A stretch of 64,000 bases of DNA from Mesorhizobium sp. AR02. Lineage in GTDB: Bacteria; Pseudomonadota; Alphaproteobacteria; Rhizobiales; Rhizobiaceae. The translations under genes were made by a program, and so were the position numbers. Shown here piece by piece: positions 41,759-48,852 of the stretch (position 1 is the first letter of the stretch; every line of letters begins with the position of its first letter). The DNA is taken from assembly GCF_024746835.1 (NCBI RefSeq), contig NZ_CP080531.1, positions 5,414,001-5,478,000 on the forward strand. Reading direction: 5' to 3'. The notes beneath the pieces were generated by a model. The model saw nothing but the letters and a program-made list of their open reading frames with translations. It made no database searches and had not been told where the DNA came from.

Positions 41759-41798
41759 GCTATGGAGCATAGCTATCTCGATTGCTATGTCGCATAGT
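41759..41798. promoter_or_regulatory. Two palindromic operators between hydratase-lyase and MarR genes
   Basis: GCTATG-gag-CATAGC (41759-41773) and GCTATG-tcg-CATAGT (41784-41798) are near-identical inverted repeats, centred 25 bases apart in the divergent gap. This is the expected layout for a MarR-type repressor that responds to a hydroxycinnamoyl-CoA. A TTGACA for the MarR gene follows at 41809. Confidence 0.8.
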
Positions 41799-41843
41799 CT
41801 TTTTCGCTTGACAAGGGCAGGGATCGCGGCGATCGGTTGCGGC

Positions 41844-42317
41844 ATGGACGAAACCCAGCTTCACACCGGCCGAGCCGGACCAGACGCGATGTCCGACGAC
41901 GCGCTCGACGCGCAGATCGGCTACAATCTCAAGCGTGCCTCGGCTTTCGCGCTCAATGATTTCGCGATCGAACTGACCGATGCGGGCCTGCGTCCGGTCA
42001 CCTATGGCATGCTGGCACTGATCGATGAGCGGCCTGGCATGCGCGCCGCCGAGCTCTGCCGCCTGCTCGGCATGAAGAGCGCCAACATGGCACCGCTGCT
42101 GGCCGAGCTGGAAGAGCGCGGACTGGTCGAACGCGACGACCATGCCGAGGACAAGCGCGTGCGGATGCTGACGCTGACGAAGGCCGCACGAGAAGCCATG
42201 CCGGGCTGGCGGCGACAGGTTCGCCGGCACGAGGACCGGTTCCTGCAACGGCTGACGAAGAAGGAGCGGGCGACGCTGCTGCGCCTGCTGCGCCTGATCT
42301 GGACGGACGAAGATTGA
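41844..42317 (+). CDS. MarR-family regulator of the hydroxycinnamate genes
   Basis: A 157-residue MarR protein. The winged helix spans AAELCRLLGMKSANMAPLLAELEERGLVERDDHAEDKRVRMLTL-like sequence (about residues 70-115). It is similar in position to CouR/FerR/FerC, MarR repressors of p-coumarate and ferulate catabolism that release DNA on binding the CoA thioester. The start could instead be 41889; neither has a strong ribosome site. Two operators lie in the divergent gap. Its stop is seven bases from the DUF1275 gene on the other strand. Confidence 0.87.
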   Translation: MDETQLHTGRAGPDAMSDDALDAQIGYNLKRASAFALNDFAIELTDAGLRPVTYGMLALIDERPGMRAAELCRLLGMKSANMAPLLAELEERGLVERDDHAEDKRVRMLTLTKAAREAMPGWRRQVRRHEDRFLQRLTKKERATLLRLLRLIWTDED

Positions 42318-42324
42318 GGGCCGC

Positions 42325-43008
42325 CTAGCTGGTCTCCGCCTCCGGCGCCGAAAGCCGCAGCAGCAGCGCGAGCAGCGCGATCACCGGCGGGACGAGGAAG
42401 CACCAGACATTGGCGAAGGCAAAGCCGAGTGCGGCGGCCGCGCAGCCGGCGGCGAACACGGCGACCGCGGCCGCCATGCGCCGCAGGCGGGCGATCAGGG
42501 CAGGGCGGGCCTCCGGTGCAGTGCCGCCGATGAGATCGGCGAGGTCGATCATGATCTGGGTGGTGGTGCCGGTCATCAGCGTTGAGGGTGGTGCTGCCGC
42601 CAGATGAACCCGGTGCACCGCGTTCTGGATCGCCATCGCGGCGACCAGTACCATGCCGGTGACGATCGCGGCCGCGCTGTCGCCGCTGGCGAAGGGGCCA
42701 AAGCGGATTGCCAGCGCGGCGCCGATGACGAGTAGCGCCAGCTTGGTTCCTAACAGGACCCCGAGCGCCTGATGTCCCCGCCGGCGCAAGCGCTCGCCGG
42801 CCAGCCGGGTCAGGATGACGACGATGCAGAACACCGGCAGCGCCAGCAGCTTTGCCAGCACGCCCGAAATGCCGAGCACCAGCGAGGCGCCGAGCGTGAC
42901 GAAATTCCCCGTCACATGCGCGGTGAACAGGCCCTGCAGCGCCAGGAAACCAGCCGTATCGACATAGCCGCCATTGAGGCTCAACAGCAGCGGCAGTGTG
43001 GGCTTCAT
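42325..43008 (-). CDS. DUF1275 (YoaK-like) membrane protein
   Basis: A 227-residue protein with about six membrane segments. The family motifs NGGYVDTAGFLALQGLFTAHVTGN near the N-terminus and QNAVHRVHL...STLMTGTTTQIMIDL in the middle are clear. The function of the family is unknown. It converges with the MarR gene and is unlikely to share its control. Confidence 0.88.
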   Translation of the reverse strand: MKPTLPLLLSLNGGYVDTAGFLALQGLFTAHVTGNFVTLGASLVLGISGVLAKLLALPVFCIVVILTRLAGERLRRRGHQALGVLLGTKLALLVIGAALAIRFGPFASGDSAAAIVTGMVLVAAMAIQNAVHRVHLAAAPPSTLMTGTTTQIMIDLADLIGGTAPEARPALIARLRRMAAAVAVFAAGCAAAALGFAFANVWCFLVPPVIALLALLLRLSAPEAETS

Positions 43009-43130
43009 GGCGGCATCTCGCGTCAGGGGGCCAGACAGCGTCTCATATCCCGGCGCGGCGATCTACTTCCGCGCGGGATCTTGCCGTCACGAGTGCTGCA
43101 TAGGCGGCGCCGAAGGAAGGGGCCCGAACG

Positions 43131-44261
43131 TCATGGCGTCACTGGGGCCAGGAAACGGTCGGGCGCCAGCGCCGCGGCGGTGACACCGAGGGCTGTGACA
43201 TCCTCGGCCAAGGGCAGGCCCCGCATCAGCGCCGAACTCAGCCTGGCCAAGCTCAGCGAGACCTGGAAACCGTAGCCGCCCTGGCCGCCAAGCCAGAAGA
43301 AACCGGGCAGGCGGGGGTCGAAGCCGGCGACCGGCGTGCGGTCGGGCGCGAAGGTGCGCAGGCCCGCCCACGGCGTCGAAGGACGGCCGATGCGCATGGA
43401 GGTTGCCTGTTCGATGCGGTCGACGGCGATGGCGACGTCGATGTCTTCCGGATACGCGTCGCAAGGCTCGGAATCGGTCTCGTCGGCGAGCGAGCCGATC
43501 AGCCTGCCGGCATCGGGTTTGAAGTAGAACTGTTCGTGCAGGTCGACCACCAGCGGCCAGCTGGCGATGTCGGTGCCTAAAGGCGGATCGAACAGGAAAG
43601 CGGTACGGCGCTTGGGCTGGAAGCCGAGGCCGGAGAGCCCCGCCAGGCCAGCGACGACATCGACCCAGGCGCCGGCGGCGTTGACGACGATGTCGGCTGC
43701 GTAGGCACCGGCGCTCGTTTCCACCCGCAAGCGGCCGCCGTCTTGCGATATGGTGTGGACCTCCTCGCCGGTGCGGATGGTGCCGCCGCTCGCCTTCAGC
43801 GCCGAGGCGCAGGCTGCCAGCATCTTGCCGGTATCAACATCCACCGCGTCCGGCTCATAGACGCCGCCGCAAGTGACTTCAGTGGCAATGACCGGGACCA
43901 GCGCGTGCAGTTCGGCCGCCGACAGACGCCGCACGCTGGGCACCAGCGCCTGCAACTCGCCGGCCAGCCGGTCTATTGCCGCGCCGTCGTCGCCCCAGCC
44001 GACATGCAGCGCGCCGCGCCGATGGGCGACGAAGCCGCCTTCGATGATCGCCTGCCGGCTGGCCAGCGTCAGCCCGCGCACCAGCCGGTTGCCATAGGTC
44101 TCGGTGAACAAAGCGGCGGAGCGGCCGCTGGCGTGGTAGCCGAGATGCGGCTCGCGCTCGATGACGGTGACGGCGGCCCAGTCCCGGACGGCGGCAGCCA
44201 GCGACAGGCCGGCAATGCCACCACCGATGACGACGATTTTTTTGGAAGGATTCGACTGCAT
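43131..44261 (-). CDS. FAD-dependent oxidoreductase, D-amino acid dehydrogenase-like (DAO family)
   Basis: A 376-residue flavoprotein. The N-terminal dinucleotide fold VVIGGGIAGLSLAAAV (residues 10-25) is followed by the DAO-family middle part and the closing WAGLRTFAPDRTPVAGFDP and FFWLGGQGGYGFQ. Such enzymes oxidise D-amino or cyclic amino acids to imino acids. It follows an ornithine-cyclodeaminase-like gene on the same strand; together they could convert a D- or cyclic amino acid through a cyclic imine to an L-amino acid. Confidence 0.85.
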   Translation of the reverse strand: MQSNPSKKIVVIGGGIAGLSLAAAVRDWAAVTVIEREPHLGYHASGRSAALFTETYGNRLVRGLTLASRQAIIEGGFVAHRRGALHVGWGDDGAAIDRLAGELQALVPSVRRLSAAELHALVPVIATEVTCGGVYEPDAVDVDTGKMLAACASALKASGGTIRTGEEVHTISQDGGRLRVETSAGAYAADIVVNAAGAWVDVVAGLAGLSGLGFQPKRRTAFLFDPPLGTDIASWPLVVDLHEQFYFKPDAGRLIGSLADETDSEPCDAYPEDIDVAIAVDRIEQATSMRIGRPSTPWAGLRTFAPDRTPVAGFDPRLPGFFWLGGQGGYGFQVSLSLARLSSALMRGLPLAEDVTALGVTAAALAPDRFLAPVTP

Positions 44262-44331
44262 CCGTCAGTCGTAAAAATGATTTCGTATCCAGTCAAACTG
44301 CGCGACCTTCCCTCGGTCGTTTGCGCATCCT

Positions 44332-45327
44332 CTACAAGGCCACAATCCGCCCCAATCCTCGCCGAACTGCCTCGCGATAGGCAAGATCCGCCGCCACCAG
44401 GTCCTCCATGGCAACACCCATGGCCTTGTAGACGGTGATCTGGTCGGCGCTGATTCTTCCCGGCCGCTGCCCAAGCAGCATTTCGCCAAGCTCGGTTCCG
44501 GTTTGCGGATCGAAGCCATTGAGTTCGCAAGAGCCGACCGGGGTCGGGGCGAAGGCGTCCCTGGTCTCGACGAACAGGCTCGCCCGGCCGACAAGCTCGA
44601 CCGGCAGCTCGCCGCCGGGCGGCGCGACGCCCACTGACGAGACATGCGTGCCGGGCCGCACCCATTCGGCTGAAATCACCGGCTGGTAGGAATGCGTTGC
44701 CAGGCCGACGACATCCGATGAGCGCACCGCGGCCTCGAGATCACTGACGGCGACAACGCCCGGATGCCGCGCTGCAAGTGCCTGCGCGTCCGCGAATTCT
44801 TTCGAGACGACGCGGATGTCGGTGAAGTCTCGCACCAGCGGCAGAAGGTGCACGTGCTGGCCAGCCTGCACGCCGGCGCCGACCACCGTCGCGACCCTGG
44901 CGTCGCGGCGGGCCAGTTCCCGCACCGAGAGCACGGCCGAGCCGGAGGTGCGCACGGCGGTGATATAGGTACCGTCCATGACGCAGACCGGCATGCCCGT
45001 TTCCGGGTCGAACAGATGGATGGTGGCGAGGTGGCTGGGGACGGACCGGGCGATGTTGCCTTCGAACACGTTGACGATCTTCACCGTCAGATGCATGCCC
45101 GCCATCCAGGCCGGCATCGCCAGCGAATAGCCAGCCTGCGGAATGTCGAGCTGTGGCCGCGCCGGATTGACGATCTCGCCGCTGGACAATGCCTTGAAGC
45201 CCTCTGCCAACACATCGAGAAGCTGGCGCAGGTCGATGCACGTTTTCACCTCGGCTTCGCTCAGGATGAGCACAGGTGTGTCGCCCTTGGTCTGGGCACT
45301 GCGGGAGGTCGGTGTGGTTGATGTCAT
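44332..45327 (-). CDS. Ornithine cyclodeaminase/mu-crystallin family protein
   Basis: A 331-residue protein. The NAD(P) fold motif VVGAGVQAGQHVHLL sits in the middle. The substrate-side segments SLAMPAWMAGMHLTVKIVNVF and TYITAVRTSGSAVLSVREL match the family. Many members are delta1-pyrroline-2-carboxylate or piperideine-2-carboxylate reductases rather than cyclodeaminases, which fits the adjacent DAO-family gene. It is divergent from the Lrp regulator at 45459. Confidence 0.87.
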   Translation of the reverse strand: MTSTTPTSRSAQTKGDTPVLILSEAEVKTCIDLRQLLDVLAEGFKALSSGEIVNPARPQLDIPQAGYSLAMPAWMAGMHLTVKIVNVFEGNIARSVPSHLATIHLFDPETGMPVCVMDGTYITAVRTSGSAVLSVRELARRDARVATVVGAGVQAGQHVHLLPLVRDFTDIRVVSKEFADAQALAARHPGVVAVSDLEAAVRSSDVVGLATHSYQPVISAEWVRPGTHVSSVGVAPPGGELPVELVGRASLFVETRDAFAPTPVGSCELNGFDPQTGTELGEMLLGQRPGRISADQITVYKAMGVAMEDLVAADLAYREAVRRGLGRIVAL

Positions 45328-45410
45328 GGGATCTTGCCTTGGTCGGGTTGCGTTGCCCGCCAACGGTATTGCCAGTCGATAGCGTGATGAAATATGCTAT
45401 TTTCACGATT

Positions 45411-45441
45411 TTGGCGTGATAATCGCGCTGTTTCACGCCAA
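45411..45441. promoter_or_regulatory. Palindromic site in the OCD/Lrp divergent gap
   Basis: TTGGCGTGA (45411-45419) and TCACGCCAA (45433-45441) are perfect 9-bp arms around 13 bases. Partial copies (tttcacg at 45400-45406 and agtgtgaa at 45445-45452) flank it. Such repeated half-sites suit an Lrp-type regulator. Confidence 0.65.
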
Positions 45442-45458
45442 GAAGTGTGAATTCTGAA

Positions 45459-45920
45459 ATGAACGATCTCGACCGTATCGACCGCTCGCTGCTGCGCTTG
45501 TTGCAGGAGGATGGCCGTCGCACGACGCTTGATCTGGCCCGCCGCGTCGGCCTGTCGCCGACCGGGGCGGCGCAACGCATCAAGCGGCTGTTCGCCGAAG
45601 GCTTCATCCGGGCGGTACGGGCCGTTCTCGACCCGGCCCGGATCGGGCAGGCGCAACTCGTCTTCATCGAGGTGCGGCTCGATCATACGGCGCCGCATGT
45701 CTTCGACCGCTTCGCCGAGGCGGTGCTGCGGGCGCCCGAGATCATCGAATGCCACATGGTGGTTGGCGGCTTCGATTATCTGGTCAAGGCGCGCATCGCC
45801 GACATGGCGATGTTCCAGGATTTCCTGCAGCGGGTGATCCTGCCGCTGCCGGGTGTCAGGGAGACGCATACCTACGCCTCGATCGCCAATGTGAAGCCGG
45901 ACGCGTTGCTGCCGATCTAG
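45459..45920 (+). CDS. Lrp/AsnC-family regulator
   Basis: A 153-residue protein with an N-terminal helix-turn-helix (DRIDRSLLRLLQEDGRRTTLDLARRVGLSPTGAAQRIKRL) and the C-terminal ligand-binding RAM domain (ECHMVVGGFDYLVKARIADM). It is divergent from the OCD and DAO genes and probably activates them in response to their amino acid substrate. A GTG at 45447 is an alternative start. Its stop is three bases from the GcvA-like gene's stop. Confidence 0.88.
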   Translation: MNDLDRIDRSLLRLLQEDGRRTTLDLARRVGLSPTGAAQRIKRLFAEGFIRAVRAVLDPARIGQAQLVFIEVRLDHTAPHVFDRFAEAVLRAPEIIECHMVVGGFDYLVKARIADMAMFQDFLQRVILPLPGVRETHTYASIANVKPDALLPI

Positions 45921-45923
45921 GGC

Positions 45924-46823
45924 TCAGGACAAAGGCCCTTCCCCTGCATCGAGCAGCCATTGCCGTACCGCCTGCGTTGGCTCGGGATGGCGCTGTTTTC
46001 TCGGCATCACGACATAGAAATCCTGCGTGCCGCGCATTTCGCCGCTGACCGGCTGGACCAGCCGGCCGGCAGCGAGATCGGCGGCGACGAGGAAACGGCT
46101 GGCCAGCGCTATGCCCTGGCCGGCGATGGCGGCGTCGATGGCGAGGCTGGTCTGGTTGAAGCGCATGCGTTTCAGTTCGGCCGTCATCCGCAGGCCGACG
46201 ACCTTTTCCATGAACTCCGGCCACAGATTGTGCGCATCGTGCAGCAGGACATGGTGCTGGATTTCGGCCGCGGCGATTTCGGTTGTGTCGGCCGGCAGCA
46301 GGGTCGGGCTGCAGATTGCGATGACCTGCTGGGGAAACAACAGGTCGACGATCAGGCCGGCGCCGAAAGGCGGGCGGCCTTGCCTGACAGCAATGTCGAC
46401 GCCGTCAGCCTGAAAACTCGACAGGCTTTCGCTGGCCAGCACGCGCAGGTCGACCAGCGGGTTGCCAGCCATGAAATCCTGCAGCCGGGGGATCAGCCAT
46501 TTGGTGGCAAAACTCGGTGTCACGCTGATCGTCAGCCGCGCCGGCTCGGGGCGCAACAGCAGCGTCGCCTCCGAGATCAGGTCGAAGGCGCGGCGGATGT
46601 TGGGCACATAGGCGCGGCCCTCGTCGGTCAGCGCCAGGCCGCGCGGCAGCCGCTCGAACAGTTTTGTGCCGAGATCGGCCTCCAGGCCGCGAATGTGCTG
46701 GGCGACCGCCCCTTGCGTGACGTTCAGCTCCTCGGCGGCGATGCGGAAGTTGAGATGGCGTGCCGAGGCCTCGAAGGCGCGCAGCGCATTCAGTGGCGGC
46801 AGGCTCAGGAAGGCTTCGGGCAT
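45924..46823 (-). CDS. LysR-family regulator of the GcvA type
   Basis: A 299-residue LysR protein. The opening LPPLNALRAFEASARHLNFRIAAEELNVTQGAVAQHIR is characteristic of the GcvA-like subgroup. The effector domain contains SVTPSFATKWLIPRLQDF. It is divergent from the SDR gene at 46951, the most likely target, and convergent with the Lrp gene. Confidence 0.88.
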   Translation of the reverse strand: MPEAFLSLPPLNALRAFEASARHLNFRIAAEELNVTQGAVAQHIRGLEADLGTKLFERLPRGLALTDEGRAYVPNIRRAFDLISEATLLLRPEPARLTISVTPSFATKWLIPRLQDFMAGNPLVDLRVLASESLSSFQADGVDIAVRQGRPPFGAGLIVDLLFPQQVIAICSPTLLPADTTEIAAAEIQHHVLLHDAHNLWPEFMEKVVGLRMTAELKRMRFNQTSLAIDAAIAGQGIALASRFLVAADLAAGRLVQPVSGEMRGTQDFYVVMPRKQRHPEPTQAVRQWLLDAGEGPLS

Positions 46824-46950
46824 GCAGGAGTTTTTCTACTGGTTGATTTCAGGCATTCTGGTTCGAACCGGGTGGAAAAACCAGCTATATCAGCGCCCAC
46901 AACCCAAAAACACCGCTAGCGGTGCCCGCCAACCCGAAAAGGAAAACTCA

Positions 46951-47655
46951 ATGAGTGTAGAAAAAGTGGCTGTTGTCGTGGCCGGTGGCAGCGGCATGGG
47001 CGCGGCGGCCGCCAAGCGCCTGGCGGCGGACGGCTTCAAGGTCGCCATCCTGTCGTCGTCGGGCAAGGGCGAGGCGCTGGCCAAGGAGTTGGGTGGGCTC
47101 GGCGTCACCGGCTCCAACCAGTCGAATGACGACCTGCTGCGCCTGGTCGACCTGACGCTGGAGCGTTTTGGCCGCATCGACGTGCTGGTCAACAGCGGCG
47201 GCCACGGCCCGCGCGCGCCGATCCTCGAGATCACGGACGAGCAATGGCACACCGGCATGGATGTCTATCTGCTCAACGTCGTCAGGCCGGTGCGCATCGT
47301 GGCGCCGCAGATGGTCAAGCAGAAGGGCGGCGCCATCATCAATATCTCGACGGCCTGGGTCGCCGAGCCGAGCCCGATGTTCCCGACATCGGCCGTGTTC
47401 CGCGCCGGCCTTGCCGCCTACACCAAGATCTTCGCCAACACTTACGCCGCCGACAATGTGCGCATGAACAATGTGCTGCCCGGCTGGATCGACAGCCTGC
47501 CGGCCACCGAAGAGCGCCGCGACAACGTGCCGATGCAGCGTTACGGGACGAGCGAGGAGATCGCGGCGACGATCGCTTTCCTGGCATCGGAAGGCGCCGG
47601 CTACATCACTGGCCAGAACATCCGCGTCGATGGCGGTGTTATCCGGGCGCTGTGA
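46951..47655 (+). CDS. Short-chain dehydrogenase/reductase with a non-canonical active site
   Basis: A 234-residue SDR. The cofactor loop GGSGMG (residues 12-17) and the VNSGG segment (80-84, in place of NNAG) are present. Asn109 and Ser133 fit the catalytic positions. The YxxxK pair is missing: the aligned segment PTSAVFRAGLAAYTK gives Ser147 and Arg151. The C-terminal EEIAATIAFLASEGAGYITGQNIRVDGG is normal. The start follows AAAAGGA. It may have altered chemistry or only bind cofactor. It is probably controlled by the divergent GcvA-like regulator. Confidence 0.85.
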   Translation: MSVEKVAVVVAGGSGMGAAAAKRLAADGFKVAILSSSGKGEALAKELGGLGVTGSNQSNDDLLRLVDLTLERFGRIDVLVNSGGHGPRAPILEITDEQWHTGMDVYLLNVVRPVRIVAPQMVKQKGGAIINISTAWVAEPSPMFPTSAVFRAGLAAYTKIFANTYAADNVRMNNVLPGWIDSLPATEERRDNVPMQRYGTSEEIAATIAFLASEGAGYITGQNIRVDGGVIRAL

Positions 47656-47777
47656 GGCGTCGGCCGGCACGGAGCTCCGCCACTCTTGTGGCCCATGCGC
47701 AATTCTTTCAATCATTTCTTGAAATCGGTACCGGCCGTTTCATGGTTTGATGGCGCCTGCCAAGAGGGGAGGCATCA

Positions 47778-48770
47778 TTGACCGACTTCATCGGATTGCC
47801 GAAGGCCGAAGTGCACATCCATATCGAGGGCTGCTTCGAGGCCGACGATGTGATCAGGAACTGCGAGCAAGCCGGCATTCCGTTGCGCGCGCCGCGCGAC
47901 AGGCTTTTCGAAGCCCATGACCTCAAGAGCTTCCTCGAGATGCTCGACTGGTTGTGCGGGACGTTCCGCACGCGCGAGCAGCTCGCCACGACGGCCTACA
48001 AGTTTGCGCAGCGCATGGGCCGAAGCGGCGTGCGTTATGCCGACGTCATCGTCAACCCGACGCACTGGCCGTACTGGTACAACAACATTCCGGGGATGAT
48101 CGACGCGTTCGATGCGGGTTTCGCGGCCGCCGAGCAAGATGGGCACCCGCCGGTCGGGCTTTGCGTCAGCCTGCTGCGCACCCAGTCGGCGGCGGAAGCG
48201 ATCGAACTGGTGGAGTTGCTGAGCGCGATCGGGCACAGGCGTGTCGTCGCCTTGTCGATCGACGGCAACGAAGCGGCTGCCGGCCGCACCGGCCCGCGCT
48301 TCGCCGAGGCGTTTCGCCGTGCCGGCGCGGCGGGTTTGCGGCGCACCGTTCATGCCGGCGAGTCGAGCGGCCCGGAAGGGGTTCGCGACGCCATCGAACT
48401 GCTGGGCGCCGACCGCATCGACCACGGGGTGCGGGCGATCGAGGACCCGGAACTCGTCGACTTGCTGGCGCAAAGGCAGATTCCCCTGGGCGTCTGTCCG
48501 GTCTCCAATCTGGCGCTCGGCGTCTATCCCTCGCTTGCCGAACATCCGCTCGACGTCCTGCGCAAGGCCGGTGTCCCGGTCTCGATCAACACCGACGATC
48601 CGTCGCTGCTCGACACCACGCTCGAAGCCTCCTACGCCGCCTGCGCCGAGGCCTTCGCCTGGGATGACGAAACCATCCGCCAGCTCGCCGCGACATCGGT
48701 GCAGGCGAGCTACGCCGATCCGGCGCTGAAGGCGCGGATCCAGGCCGATCTGGCGGCCTGGCGGAGCTAA
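47778..48770 (+). CDS. Adenosine deaminase family protein
   Basis: A 330-residue TIM-barrel metal-dependent deaminase. The zinc ligands are in EVHIHIEG (residues 11-18), the active-site His and Glu in RTVHAGESSG, and the late Asp pair in NTDDPSLLD. It could deaminate adenosine or adenine. The start is a TTG at 47778 preceded by AGGGGAGG; no ATG fits the N-terminus. It is 122 bases after the SDR gene on the same strand. Confidence 0.88.
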   Translation: MTDFIGLPKAEVHIHIEGCFEADDVIRNCEQAGIPLRAPRDRLFEAHDLKSFLEMLDWLCGTFRTREQLATTAYKFAQRMGRSGVRYADVIVNPTHWPYWYNNIPGMIDAFDAGFAAAEQDGHPPVGLCVSLLRTQSAAEAIELVELLSAIGHRRVVALSIDGNEAAAGRTGPRFAEAFRRAGAAGLRRTVHAGESSGPEGVRDAIELLGADRIDHGVRAIEDPELVDLLAQRQIPLGVCPVSNLALGVYPSLAEHPLDVLRKAGVPVSINTDDPSLLDTTLEASYAACAEAFAWDDETIRQLAATSVQASYADPALKARIQADLAAWRS

Positions 48771-48852
48771 CGGCCGCTGCAGATTTTGCCAAGAAATATC
48801 TTGCGCGGCCACCAGCGCAGCGTCGTCCGTCGCCATCGTGCTGTCTGGCAGA

